Below, one piece after another: positions 9,139-18,965 of a stretch of DNA of 64,000 nucleotides. The DNA is from Acinetobacter sp. ANC 4204 (GTDB lineage Bacteria; Pseudomonadota; Gammaproteobacteria; Pseudomonadales; Moraxellaceae). The stretch spans positions 186,001 through 250,000 of the forward strand of contig NZ_NEFZ01000004.1 in NCBI RefSeq assembly GCF_002135205.1. Direction: 5' to 3'. A model generated the notes under the pieces. The model saw only the letters and a list, made by a program, of their open reading frames with translations, searched no databases and was not told the DNA's origin. Every line of letters starts with the position of its first letter. Within the stretch, counting starts at the first letter, position 1. A program made the position numbers and the translations under genes.

Positions 9139-9212
9139 ACAGTCTGTTCATTATAAACAGTATCCAATTACACATGCTTTCTGTTTCACCGTTACTTTCA
9201 AATAAATAGCTT

Positions 9213-9246
9213 AAGCCTTGCATCTGAAAACCAAGATGCAAGGCTT
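9213..9246. terminator. strong bidirectional terminator
   Basis: A perfect 13-bp stem (9213-9225 AAGCCTTGCATCT with 9234-9246) closes an 8-base loop. It sits between the convergent chromate-transporter and efflux-channel genes, so it probably stops transcription from both sides. Confidence 0.75.
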
Positions 9247-9284
9247 TGCCATTTGAGTCAATAAACATGTGAAAAAATCAAGGG

Positions 9285-10682
9285 TTAGGAAATATTTCCA
9301 CCCAATGCAGTGATTAATTGCGCTGTATTCATTAATTGGATTTGTTGCAACTCTAATGTGCTCTGTTCAGCTTGTAGCCTTAAATTCTGCGCCGTGACCA
9401 CTTCCAAATAACTCACTAAACCTGCGTTATAACGTCGCATCACCACTTGTTCATTTTCTTTGCTCAGTTGTAGCAACTGAGCTTGTTCCAATTGTTGTTG
9501 CTTCAAACTTGAAGTCTGCATTAAGGCATCATCGACTTCCTTCCAGCCCGTAAGTACAGCTTGCTTATAGGCTGCTAATTTTTCGTCATAGCTTGCCTGC
9601 GCTTGAGCAATTTCAGCTTGACGTTTTCCACCATCAAAAATAACCGAAGCCGCTTCTAATCCCGTAGACCATAAGTATGCAGGGGCTTGGAACAATTGGC
9701 CCAACACTTGACTATTTAAACTCGCATTAAGACTAATACTAAGATCTGGTAACCAAGCCGTTTGCGCTAAACCCAACTGCGCATGTGTGCTCGCAAGCTC
9801 CCGCTCTGCACGAATCACGTCGGGACGTTGCATGAGTAAACGACTGGGTAGCTGCGCAGGTACAGCAGGAATACTCAAACGTTGCTGACGTTTTGCCAAT
9901 TGAAACTGAGCCACACTTTTACCCTGTAAGACTGACAGCACATTTTCCTGTAAATTGCGTTCACGCTGCGTTTCGATTTGCTGTATTTGCACTTGTTTCA
10001 ACTGCGTTTCTGCCTGTATCACATCTGCCCGCGCAATCATCCCTGCTGTATATTGATTTTTTAAAATTTGCACCGAACGTAGGTAACTTTTTTGGGTTTG
10101 CTGTAATACATCAAGCTGCGCATCCAAAACACGAATGTTCCAATAAGCCTCAGTCGCCAATAACTGCTGATTTAACTTGACTGCGGCTAAGTCAGCCTGC
10201 ACCGCTTCTAAATTTGCCTGTTGTTCCTCTATCGCTTTTGCTACACGTCCCCACACATCGGGAATCCAACTGGCCTGAACCCCTGTACTAAACTGGCTAT
10301 TTGGAGAAACATGCTTTGCACCATTACGGTTGGCAGCGCCTTCTAAGCTTAGATTGACAGAACGACTGGCTTTTTGCTGCTCAAGTAAAGCATTGGCTTG
10401 TCTATAGCGTGCTTCGGCCTGTTTTAGATTTAAGTTTTCTGCATTTAACTGTTGCAACAGTTGACTTAAAATAGAGTCTTGATAAATGTCCCACCATGCA
10501 ACTGCCTTACCTTTTAACTTTGCAGTTTCTGTCCAATTAAGCATCGCATATTTGTATTGATCAGCCACTTGAATTATCGGTGTTTTATATTCAGGAGGAC
10601 GTACGACCGCCGTAGAACTACATGCTGTCAACAACAATACACAACTTAGGCTGAAGACATTTTTATAAACCAAACCTGACAT
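9285..10682 (-). CDS. RND efflux outer-membrane lipoprotein channel (OMF, NodT type)
   Basis: A 465-residue outer-membrane factor. A signal peptide with lipobox LLTAC puts the acylated cysteine at residue 21. The body shows the internal duplication of the TolC/OprM fold: two long Gln/Ala-rich helical hairpins (near residues 75-200 and 285-430) separated by beta-strand segments, with PAQLPSRLLMQRPDVIRAE and GWKEVDDAL typical of the family. It is the last gene of the mdt-like operon and would connect the pump to the outside. Confidence 0.9.
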   Translation of the reverse strand: MSGLVYKNVFSLSCVLLLTACSSTAVVRPPEYKTPIIQVADQYKYAMLNWTETAKLKGKAVAWWDIYQDSILSQLLQQLNAENLNLKQAEARYRQANALLEQQKASRSVNLSLEGAANRNGAKHVSPNSQFSTGVQASWIPDVWGRVAKAIEEQQANLEAVQADLAAVKLNQQLLATEAYWNIRVLDAQLDVLQQTQKSYLRSVQILKNQYTAGMIARADVIQAETQLKQVQIQQIETQRERNLQENVLSVLQGKSVAQFQLAKRQQRLSIPAVPAQLPSRLLMQRPDVIRAERELASTHAQLGLAQTAWLPDLSISLNASLNSQVLGQLFQAPAYLWSTGLEAASVIFDGGKRQAEIAQAQASYDEKLAAYKQAVLTGWKEVDDALMQTSSLKQQQLEQAQLLQLSKENEQVVMRRYNAGLVSYLEVVTAQNLRLQAEQSTLELQQIQLMNTAQLITALGGNIS

Positions 10683-10703
10683 TCTATTTTCCTATTTCTT
10701 TAT

Positions 10704-13700
10704 CTATTTGCCTAAGCTTTGCAGCACAAATTTACGTTTAAATCTTGAACAAGATTCAGCCCATTTTTCAAAGAGCAAATACAAAACAGGCGTTGTATAC
10801 AAAGTTAAAAGCTGTCCAAGCGCCAAACCACCCACAATGACCACACCCAAAGGTTGACGTAACTCTGCCCCTTCACCCCAACTACAAGCCAGTGGAATCG
10901 CACCTAATAATGCTGCGGTATTGGTCATTAAGATCGGACGAAAACGTAGAGCCGCAGCAGACAACACAGCTTGATATGCTGACTTTCCTGCACGCCGTTC
11001 ATATAAAGTAAAATCAATCAATAAAATGGCATTTTTCACCACGATACCAATAAGTAAAAACATGCCCAATAATGCAATCAGGGTAAACTCAAAGTTAAAT
11101 ATCCATAAGGTCAACAGTGCACCCAAAGCCACAGCAGGTATAGTCGATAAAATCGTTAATGGATGCACCACACTTTCATAGGTCACCCCAAGCACGATAT
11201 AAATCAGCACAATCACCGCAAGAATCAGTAAGGGGGTGCTTAATCCCGCTTGTAAACTTTCTGCCTCGACATCTTTATCTGTGGTCATAAAAACGTTGTT
11301 TGGCAACATCACTTCAGTGAGGACAGATCGGATCGCGGCATCAGCCTGTTCATAGCTATAGCCCTGTTTCACCACATAACCAATACCCATCGCGGCGTAT
11401 TGATTACGTCGATACACCCGATCATTGGTAATTCCATAAGACCATGTCGCAAAGTTACGCAGTGGCACAGCCTGTCCATCTTTATTGGGAACCTGTACAT
11501 TGGCTAAGGATTCAGGATGTTCCGTGAAGTGTTTATCTACTTCCATGACCACATGAAACTGTTGGGTCTGATCATAAATGGTTGAAATCTGGCGCTGTGA
11601 AAATGAATTATTCAATACACTCGAAATGCTTTCAATATCAACGCCCAAACGACGTGCTGCTTCACGGTCTACATCTAGGGTGACATGCTGTGCACCTTCA
11701 TCCCCCATGGTTTCGACTTCCTCAAGTTCAGGCAGTTTTTGCATGGCCTGTGCAACTTTCGGCACCCATTGGCGTAGCTGTGCAACCTCATCTGACTGTA
11801 GTAACAGCATATAATCTTGACCACTGCCACTTGAAAAAGGATCATCCAGTTCTAACTCCTGTTCCACACGCGCTGAGAAAATTGCCCCAGCCTGCCACGG
11901 CGCATTTTGTTTCATGCGCTCGACAATGGCATGTGAACTTTGCCCCTCACGTTCCGATTTGGGTTTTAAACTCACCATGAAAAAGGAATTGGTGGTTCCA
12001 CCTGCTCCCCCTGAAGTTCCAACCACATCTTTTACAGCAGGATCACTCAACAAGCTTTGGCTAAAGGCTGCAATTTTGGGTTGCATAATTTGAAAAGAAA
12101 ACCCGTCATCACCACGAATAAAAGCCTCAACTCGTCCTGTATCTTGCTCAGGCAATACTCGTTTAGGGAGGTGCTGATAGACATAGAATGAGGCCCCAAT
12201 CGCACCTAGCCAAAATAAAATCACGACATAGCCATGTGCTAGCATCCATTTTAAAGATATTAAATAAGCATGATTGAACTGCTGCATGCAACGATGGCTA
12301 AATTGATATAAAAGCTGATGTTGGTCGCTCTCTAACGGTTTTAAACAACGTGCAGATAAGCTTGGTGTTAACACCAAGGACACAAAAACGGATAACACTA
12401 CAATAAAAACTAAGGTCAGTGAAAACTCACGGAACAGCCGCTCAATCACACCGCCCATAAACAGCACTGAAATGAAAATCACTACCAATGCCAAATTCAT
12501 GGCCACTAAAGTCAGCCCCACCTCCTGAATCCCTTTAATGGCGGCCTGTACAGGAGAGTCTCCCTGCTCAATATGACGCTCAATATTTTCCAGCACCACA
12601 ATCGCATCATCCACCACCAATCCAATAGCGACAATCACCGCCATAATGGAGAGGTTATTGAGCGAAAAACCTGCCAAATACACTAAACTACACGCCCCGA
12701 CCAAAGTCACCAGCATGGCAATACTTGGTACAAGGGCGCTTTGTACACGCCCTAACATTAAAGCAACGACAATAATCACCAACAGCATGGAAAACAACAG
12801 CGTATCTCGGGCTTCCGCTAAGCCTGCGCGAATGATTTCAGAACCATCCATCACCGTAGTCAATTGTGCGTCTGCGGGTATGAGTGATTTTAGTTCAGGC
12901 AGTTTTTCTTTGATTTGATCAATGGTCGCAACAGTATTGGCATTGGGTTGACGGCTGATTTTGATAATCACCGCGGGTTTACCATTATGAAAACCACTGA
13001 CATAGCGGTTTTCAACAGAATCTTGCACCTCAGCCACATCTTTTAAACGCACAATTGCTTGAGCATTACGATGAATCACCAAGTTGGCAAAATCTTGCGC
13101 TTGTTTTAAATCATTCGACAGTGCAACTTGCCAACGAAGTTGATCGCTTTCAACCACACCTAAAGCTTGTACCGTATTACTTTTTTCAATTGCGGTACGG
13201 ACTTGTTCCAATGAAACACCCTGTGCAATGAGTGCATTCGGATTTAAGGTGATCCGCACCGCAGGCATAGACGCGCCATCAATTTCAACCTCACCAACTC
13301 CACTTATCTGCGCAAGATTGGGCTGGAGTTGATTGCTGGCAATTTCATATAATTTACCCGCAGATAAATGCTCTGAACTGAATGCCAAATAAAAAATTGG
13401 GCTTTGGCTGGGATTAACCTTGAAATATTCAGGTGGGCTAGGCATCCCTGATGGAAGTTGCGACATTGCAGCATTAATCGCAGCCTGTACTTCTCTCGCG
13501 TCTTCATTAATGTCCGTATCTAAGTCAAAGTGCAAAGTGACTTGCGTTGCGTTTTGACTACTGGAAGAGTTAATTGCTTTTACCCCAGAAACGCCCATCA
13601 TGGCCCGTTCTAAAGGTGTTGCAACGGTTGCCGACATACTTTCAGGACTTGCTCCAGGTAAACTGGCCCGCACCACAATGGTCGGAATATCTGCCTGAGG

Positions 13701-13811
13701 TAAGGACGCCACGGGTAAGCGGAAATACGCCAATACACCAAGCAACACAATTGCAATGCCCAATAACACACTGGCAACAGGACGATGAACCAAAGCAGAG
13801 AGCAGTTTCAA
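10704..13811 (-). CDS. mdtC: RND multidrug efflux permease, MdtC-like
   Basis: A 1035-residue inner-membrane pump with twelve predicted helices and two large periplasmic loops. The helix-4 proton-relay region reads VVDDAIVVLENIERH (around residues 400-415) and the helix-10 lysine is in GIVVKNAILLID. Its start overlaps the stop of the preceding RND gene by four bases. Two different RND permeases in one operon, as in MdtBC or MuxBC, are known to assemble as a heterotrimer. Substrates in E. coli include bile salts and novobiocin; those here are not known. Confidence 0.9.
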   Translation of the reverse strand: MKLLSALVHRPVASVLLGIAIVLLGVLAYFRLPVASLPQADIPTIVVRASLPGASPESMSATVATPLERAMMGVSGVKAINSSSSQNATQVTLHFDLDTDINEDAREVQAAINAAMSQLPSGMPSPPEYFKVNPSQSPIFYLAFSSEHLSAGKLYEIASNQLQPNLAQISGVGEVEIDGASMPAVRITLNPNALIAQGVSLEQVRTAIEKSNTVQALGVVESDQLRWQVALSNDLKQAQDFANLVIHRNAQAIVRLKDVAEVQDSVENRYVSGFHNGKPAVIIKISRQPNANTVATIDQIKEKLPELKSLIPADAQLTTVMDGSEIIRAGLAEARDTLLFSMLLVIIVVALMLGRVQSALVPSIAMLVTLVGACSLVYLAGFSLNNLSIMAVIVAIGLVVDDAIVVLENIERHIEQGDSPVQAAIKGIQEVGLTLVAMNLALVVIFISVLFMGGVIERLFREFSLTLVFIVVLSVFVSLVLTPSLSARCLKPLESDQHQLLYQFSHRCMQQFNHAYLISLKWMLAHGYVVILFWLGAIGASFYVYQHLPKRVLPEQDTGRVEAFIRGDDGFSFQIMQPKIAAFSQSLLSDPAVKDVVGTSGGAGGTTNSFFMVSLKPKSEREGQSSHAIVERMKQNAPWQAGAIFSARVEQELELDDPFSSGSGQDYMLLLQSDEVAQLRQWVPKVAQAMQKLPELEEVETMGDEGAQHVTLDVDREAARRLGVDIESISSVLNNSFSQRQISTIYDQTQQFHVVMEVDKHFTEHPESLANVQVPNKDGQAVPLRNFATWSYGITNDRVYRRNQYAAMGIGYVVKQGYSYEQADAAIRSVLTEVMLPNNVFMTTDKDVEAESLQAGLSTPLLILAVIVLIYIVLGVTYESVVHPLTILSTIPAVALGALLTLWIFNFEFTLIALLGMFLLIGIVVKNAILLIDFTLYERRAGKSAYQAVLSAAALRFRPILMTNTAALLGAIPLACSWGEGAELRQPLGVVIVGGLALGQLLTLYTTPVLYLLFEKWAESCSRFKRKFVLQSLGK

Positions 13812-16800
13812 GACTCGCTCCTTGTTTCATCAAATTCAGCGAAAGGCAGCTTTGGTTTTTGAAAAGCATGCTGTAAACGGTCAAAAAACAAATAGACCAC
13901 AGGCGTGGTAAATAAGGTCAGCACCTGACTTAAAATCAAACCACCAACCATGACAATCCCCAGAGGCTGGCGTAATTCAGCCCCTGAACCAGATGCCAAC
14001 ATGAGTGGAATTGCACCGACCAATGCCGCCAATGTCGTCATTAAAATGGGGCGGAATCGCATCAACGCTGCCTGATAAATCGCTTGCTGAGGTGAAAGAC
14101 CCTCTTGGCGCTGCGCTGCCAAAGCAAAGTCCACCATCATGATGCCGTTTTTCTTCACCAAACCGATCAATAAAATAATGCCGATTAAAGCAATCATATC
14201 GAGTGGTCGACCTACCATAAACAGCGCCAGTAAAGCACCAATTGCAGCAGACGGTAAGGTTGAAAGAATGGTGATGGGATGAATAAAACTCTCATACAGC
14301 ATCCCAAGCACGATATACATGGTCACAATCGCTGCAATCACCAACCAAAAGGTATGCTGTTGCGAGTTTTCAAATGCAGCAGCCGCCCCTTGTAGCTGAA
14401 GCTTAACTTCAGCAGGTAAATTGAGCTGCTGTTCCACACGTTGAATGGCTTGGATGGCATCTCCCAAAGCGACGCCTGTTGCAAGGTTGAAAGAGATACC
14501 GTTGGCAGGAAATTGAGCTTGCTGCTGTAAAATAATTGGGACACGTTTTTGCACAATACTGGCCACAGAACTGAGTAAAATCGGCTCTCCGCTGGCATTA
14601 TGGATATAGCTTTGTTCTAAAGCTTGTATACCTTGAGTTAATTCTGGCGCCAGCTCGAGCACAATGCGGTACTGATTCGACTGGGTATATAAAGTTGCAA
14701 TTTGTCGCTGTGCAAATAGATTTTGCAAAGCCAAACTAATGTCTTCTACTGTTAAGCCGAATCTCGCTGCTGCATCTCGATTGACATCAATATACGCCTG
14801 TAAACCTTGCCCAGCATTTTCACTGCTCACTTCTGCAAACTCAGGTTGTTGGCGTAAAGCATCTACCAAGACAGGTGTCCATAGCGCTAAATCTGTGTTT
14901 TTTGCTGCTGTCAAACTGAGCTGATATTGAGTTCGACTAATTTTATCTTCAATACTTAACTCCTGCACAGGTTGCATCCAAGCTTGAATACCCTGAACAT
15001 GAACCAACTCTTCACGCAGACGTGCCATCACTTGATCTGCACCCGCTCGTTCTGCATGGGACTTTAAGTTAATAAGAATTCGGCCATTACTGAGTTTCGG
15101 GTTATTGGCATCAATACCAATAAATGAAGACAGGCTTTCAACAGCGGGATCTTTTAAAATTTTAGCCGCTAGTGCTTGCTGGCGCTCACTCATGGCTTGA
15201 AATGAAATATCGTCTGGGGCTTCGGTCACTACTTGGATAACGCCACTGTCCTGCACAGGGAAAAAGCCTTTCGGAATCATCCAATACAAGAACCCTGCGA
15301 ATAACACTGTACTGAGCATAACTGTCAGTGTCAGGGTTTGATGCCGAAATACCCATTGCAAAGCTTTTCCATACTGCTGAATAATGCCATCTAGACTCCA
15401 TCTATTCGCTGAAGTTTGATGCTCTGCTTCTTTTAGTGAAGCTTTGCCTTTGAGCAAATAAGCACACATCATTGGCGTTAAGGTTAAAGAGACCACTAGA
15501 GAAATCGCAATTGCAGCCGCCAAAGTCACTGCAAACTCATGGAATAATTGACCTACTACATCGCCCATAAACAACAGTGGAATGAGAACTGCAATCAATG
15601 AAATGGTTAAAGAAATGAGCGTAAAACCAATTTCCTTCGACCCTTTGAATGCCGCTTGCATCAGGCTTTCACCCGCTTCACGATGTCGTGCAATATTTTC
15701 CAACATCACAATCGCATCATCCACTACAAAGCCTGTAGCAATGGTCAGCGCCATTAAAGTCAGGTTGTTGACTGAAAAACCTAAAAAATACATCAGTACA
15801 AACGTACCAATGATTGAAAGTGGAACGGCAATACTCGGAATAATGGTGGCAGATAAATTTCTCAAAAAGAGAAAAGTCACCATGACGACTAAACAGACTG
15901 CAAAAACCAATTCCTTTTGTACATCGTGGATTGAACTACGAATACTCTCGGTACGATCGGTCAGTACACGAATTTTGACGTTTTCGGGCAGGTTCTTTTG
16001 CAGCTCAGGCAACAACTGCTTAATCTGATCGGCCACTTGAATCACGTTGGCATTCGGTTGGCGCTGTACATTCACCAAAATGGCGGCTTGACTGTCTGCC
16101 CATGCCGCCATATAGCGGTCTTCACTGCCTTCAATCACCTGTGCCACATCTTTTAATCGAATTGGGGCACCGTTATTCCAGCGTAAAATAAGGCTTTCAT
16201 AGTCTCCAATTGAACGAATTTGATCATTGGCATCCAGCATCGTACTGCGATATGGCCCATCAAAACTGCCTTTGGGTTGACTGGCATTGGCGGCATTAAT
16301 TGCCGTGCGGACATCTTCGGCACTTATTTTATAAGCGGCAAGTGCAGCAGGATTCATTTGCACCCGTATTGCTGGTCGTTGCCCACCAGCAAGGCTCACC
16401 ATACCCACACCCGTCAGTTGTGACAGCTTTTGTGCCACCCGAGTATCCACCATGTCATAAACCGTGGTGAGGGGTAAAGTTTCTGAACTAATTGCTAAGG
16501 TAATGACAGGCACATCGGCCGGATTGACCTTTCGATATACAGGTGGTGTTGGCAAATCACTTGGCAATTTACTGCTGGCAGTGCTGAGTGCAGATTGTAC
16601 TTCTTGCTCTACTACACCCAGTTCAGCACTTAACTCAAACTGTAAGGTAATGACAGATGCCCCGACAGAACTCTGCGAAGACATTTGTTTTAAGCCCGCA
16701 ATTTTGCCCATTTCCCGTTCAAGCGGTGCGGTGATAGTCCGTTGTACCGTGTCAGGGTTTGCCCCAGGCTGAAAGGTATAGACCTGAATAATGGGATAGT

Positions 16801-16921
16801 CGACCTGTGGTAGGGCTGATACGGGTAAAAGTCGCCAAACCAATAGTCCACTAAACAGCAATGCCAACATCAACAACGTGGTTGCGACTGGACGGACAAT
16901 AAAGAACTTTGAAATATTCAT
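13808..16921 (-). CDS. mdtB: RND multidrug efflux permease, MdtB-like
   Basis: A 1037-residue RND permease, the first of two in the operon. It opens with SKFFIVRPVATTLLML, a typical MdtB/MuxB beginning. The relay aspartates lie in GFVVDDAIVMLENIARH and the essential lysine in GLVKKNGIMMVDF. It is clearly paralogous to the second permease but diverged throughout. It lies three bases after the adaptor gene and overlaps the next gene by four bases, so the subunits are co-translated. Confidence 0.9.
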   Translation of the reverse strand: MNISKFFIVRPVATTLLMLALLFSGLLVWRLLPVSALPQVDYPIIQVYTFQPGANPDTVQRTITAPLEREMGKIAGLKQMSSQSSVGASVITLQFELSAELGVVEQEVQSALSTASSKLPSDLPTPPVYRKVNPADVPVITLAISSETLPLTTVYDMVDTRVAQKLSQLTGVGMVSLAGGQRPAIRVQMNPAALAAYKISAEDVRTAINAANASQPKGSFDGPYRSTMLDANDQIRSIGDYESLILRWNNGAPIRLKDVAQVIEGSEDRYMAAWADSQAAILVNVQRQPNANVIQVADQIKQLLPELQKNLPENVKIRVLTDRTESIRSSIHDVQKELVFAVCLVVMVTFLFLRNLSATIIPSIAVPLSIIGTFVLMYFLGFSVNNLTLMALTIATGFVVDDAIVMLENIARHREAGESLMQAAFKGSKEIGFTLISLTISLIAVLIPLLFMGDVVGQLFHEFAVTLAAAIAISLVVSLTLTPMMCAYLLKGKASLKEAEHQTSANRWSLDGIIQQYGKALQWVFRHQTLTLTVMLSTVLFAGFLYWMIPKGFFPVQDSGVIQVVTEAPDDISFQAMSERQQALAAKILKDPAVESLSSFIGIDANNPKLSNGRILINLKSHAERAGADQVMARLREELVHVQGIQAWMQPVQELSIEDKISRTQYQLSLTAAKNTDLALWTPVLVDALRQQPEFAEVSSENAGQGLQAYIDVNRDAAARFGLTVEDISLALQNLFAQRQIATLYTQSNQYRIVLELAPELTQGIQALEQSYIHNASGEPILLSSVASIVQKRVPIILQQQAQFPANGISFNLATGVALGDAIQAIQRVEQQLNLPAEVKLQLQGAAAAFENSQQHTFWLVIAAIVTMYIVLGMLYESFIHPITILSTLPSAAIGALLALFMVGRPLDMIALIGIILLIGLVKKNGIMMVDFALAAQRQEGLSPQQAIYQAALMRFRPILMTTLAALVGAIPLMLASGSGAELRQPLGIVMVGGLILSQVLTLFTTPVVYLFFDRLQHAFQKPKLPFAEFDETRSES

Positions 16922-16924
16922 GTC

Positions 16925-18133
16925 TTATCCAACAGCAGGTTTTGATGTGGCCATCGCTTGAGGTTGATCCGAGACAATTTGAACTTCTTTGCCTTCTGCA
17001 AGACGATCAATCCCTTCTAAAACCACCTGCTCCGTTCCGTTTAAGCCTGTTAAAACTTGAATCTGACCGTTAGAACTTAAACCCAAAGTGAGCATACGAA
17101 TTTCTGCTTTTTTCTTCGGATTAACGATATACACATAAGTCCCTTTGGCCCCATGTTGCACGGCGTCACTTGGAATGCTGACAGCGTTTCGAATAGTGTG
17201 TGCATTTAAACGAACATTGACAAACTGATTGGGAAATAAGACATCATCACGATTATCAAAAATGGCTTTAATCTTTAATGTGCCAGTATTGGCATCAATC
17301 TGGTTATCCAACGCCTGTACATGACCAACCGCAAGCTGCTTTTGTTCTGCTTTATCCCATGCCTTGACTGGGACTTGATGTCCCTGTTTCATGTTGTTAC
17401 GCAAATGAGCCAAATCATGTTCAGCCACTGAAAACTGTACATAAATAGGATGAACTTGAGTGATGCTGACCAAACCTGTCGTGTCATTGGCCTGTATTAA
17501 ATTACCTGCATCTTTCTGCTGAAAACCAACTCGACCATTAATCGGCGAATAAATTTTGGTATAAGACAATTGTAATTTGGCTGCATCAACCTCAGCTTGA
17601 TTGGCCTGTATTTGCCCTTTCAACTGATTGACTAAAGCTTGCTGTTGCTCTACTTGTTGTTTAGCAATTGAGTCTTGCTTAAAAAGCAGTTGATAACGTG
17701 CTAACTCCGTTCCTGCATTTCGGAGTTGCGCTAAGTTTTGCTGTTGTGTGCCTTCTGCCTGTGCCAAAGCCACTTGAAATGGTGCAGGGTCAACTTGAGC
17801 AAGAAGTTGTCCTTTTTGAACCGTCTGACCTTCTTTAAAATAAATCTGCTTGAGAACACCAGAAACCTGAGTTTGCACATTCACTGTATGGGTCGGAACA
17901 ACTGTACCGATGGCTTTAATTTCCACCTGCAAGTCTTGTCGCTGTACAGACACGATACGTACAGGCACAGGTTTATCCCATTGACTATATTCTTCGCTAG
18001 GCTGCGACATAGTATTTTTCCAATACAGCCCTCCCATGCCTAACAACAAAATGACAATAATCAATCCAATATAATATGTTCGACGATGAAGAAAATGCTT
18101 TGCTGGGTCGTTATTGTTCAATGGCTCACTCAT
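16925..18133 (-). CDS. mdtA: RND efflux periplasmic adaptor, MdtA-like
   Basis: A 402-residue membrane-fusion protein, first gene of the efflux operon. A short cytoplasmic N-terminus is followed by one membrane anchor at about residues 21-40. Then come the lipoyl halves (VNVQTQVSGVLKQIYFKEG and YSPINGRVGFQQKDAG) around a coiled-coil hairpin, and a beta-barrel and membrane-proximal domain (FPNQFVNVRL, PSDAVQHGAKGTYVY). It bridges the two RND pumps and the outer-membrane channel. Its promoter shares the intergenic region with the divergent ECF sigma gene. Confidence 0.9.
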   Translation of the reverse strand: MSEPLNNNDPAKHFLHRRTYYIGLIIVILLLGMGGLYWKNTMSQPSEEYSQWDKPVPVRIVSVQRQDLQVEIKAIGTVVPTHTVNVQTQVSGVLKQIYFKEGQTVQKGQLLAQVDPAPFQVALAQAEGTQQQNLAQLRNAGTELARYQLLFKQDSIAKQQVEQQQALVNQLKGQIQANQAEVDAAKLQLSYTKIYSPINGRVGFQQKDAGNLIQANDTTGLVSITQVHPIYVQFSVAEHDLAHLRNNMKQGHQVPVKAWDKAEQKQLAVGHVQALDNQIDANTGTLKIKAIFDNRDDVLFPNQFVNVRLNAHTIRNAVSIPSDAVQHGAKGTYVYIVNPKKKAEIRMLTLGLSSNGQIQVLTGLNGTEQVVLEGIDRLAEGKEVQIVSDQPQAMATSKPAVG

Positions 18134-18210
18134 TACATTTCCTATTCATTACAAAAAATTCTCGCCCAACACGTACTGTTCAAAACGATAAGACCCATAC
18201 AATTTTTTAA

Positions 18211-18224
18211 AATTTGATCAAATT
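18211..18224. promoter_or_regulatory. perfect 14-bp palindrome upstream of the mdt operon
   Basis: AATTTGATCAAATT is a perfect palindrome 78 bases upstream of the adaptor start, within AT-rich sequence. It may be an operator for the efflux operon, but no dedicated regulator gene is adjacent and short AT-rich palindromes also arise by chance. Confidence 0.3.
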
Positions 18225-18334
18225 AAGTATTTAAAAAATTGACACTTCTTATTACAAATCACGCATATCTATTTATAAGACGGATGAAAACCTAAAAAAG
18301 CTCACAACAAATGTTGCGTTTTGTAATTGCATTT

Positions 18335-18353
18335 AATAATGATTATCATTAAT
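18335..18353 (+). promoter_or_regulatory. Fur box upstream of the ECF sigma gene
   Basis: This 19-base site matches the classical Fur consensus at 15 of 19 positions (core AATGATTATCATT). It lies 77 bases upstream of the sigma factor ATG. Iron repression of the FecI/FecR/receptor set is the expected consequence. Confidence 0.75.
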
Positions 18354-18429
18354 ATTCAACCATTCATTTACTTATTCCACTTTTACTGCTGAGATTCAGG
18401 ATATTTTTCTAGGGTCATGAGTTGAAAAT

Positions 18430-18945
18430 ATGAACTTAAATGTCCAAAAAAAAATGTGGTTTAGCCAGATATACAGCACACACCAAACCACGCTGTTGTC
18501 ATGGTTTAAACATAAATTGCAACATCATCATCAGTCTGAAGACCTGAGTCAGGAGGTGTTTTATCGTGCACTTAAAAGTGAATACTGTTTTGAAAAAATT
18601 AAAGAGCCTCAAGCATGGCTCATGGGTATTGCAAAACATGTGATTATTGATCACTGGCGACATCAACATGTTGAAAGGTTGTATTTAGATGCTTTGGCTC
18701 AGTTACCTGAAAACTACTACCCTTCGGCTGAGCATGAGGTGTGCATTCGAGAAACGCTTTATCAAGTACATCGCATGCTTGAGAAGCTACCGACGCGTAC
18801 AGCACAGGTCTTTCTAATGTCCCAGTTAGATGGTCTCACCTATCGGGTGATTAGTGAGAAATTGAATATTTCTGAAGCAACGGTAAAAAGAGATATGAAA
18901 CAGGCTTTTTTAGCTTGTATAAGTCTTTATAATCCTGTTGATTAA
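18430..18945 (+). CDS. FecI-like ECF sigma factor
   Basis: A 171-residue extracytoplasmic-function sigma factor. Region 2 is visible around residues 30-80 (SQEVFYRALK, KEPQAWLMGIAKHVIIDHWR) and region 4 near residues 130-160 (TYRVISEKLNISEATVKRDM). It is followed 20 bases later by a FecR-type anti-sigma gene and then a receptor with a signalling domain, the standard cell-surface signalling trio for iron-siderophore uptake. The upstream Fur box implies induction under low iron. It presumably directs transcription of the receptor gene. Confidence 0.88.
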   Translation: MNLNVQKKMWFSQIYSTHQTTLLSWFKHKLQHHHQSEDLSQEVFYRALKSEYCFEKIKEPQAWLMGIAKHVIIDHWRHQHVERLYLDALAQLPENYYPSAEHEVCIRETLYQVHRMLEKLPTRTAQVFLMSQLDGLTYRVISEKLNISEATVKRDMKQAFLACISLYNPVD

Positions 18946-18965
18946 TTCATCTTATTATAACACTT

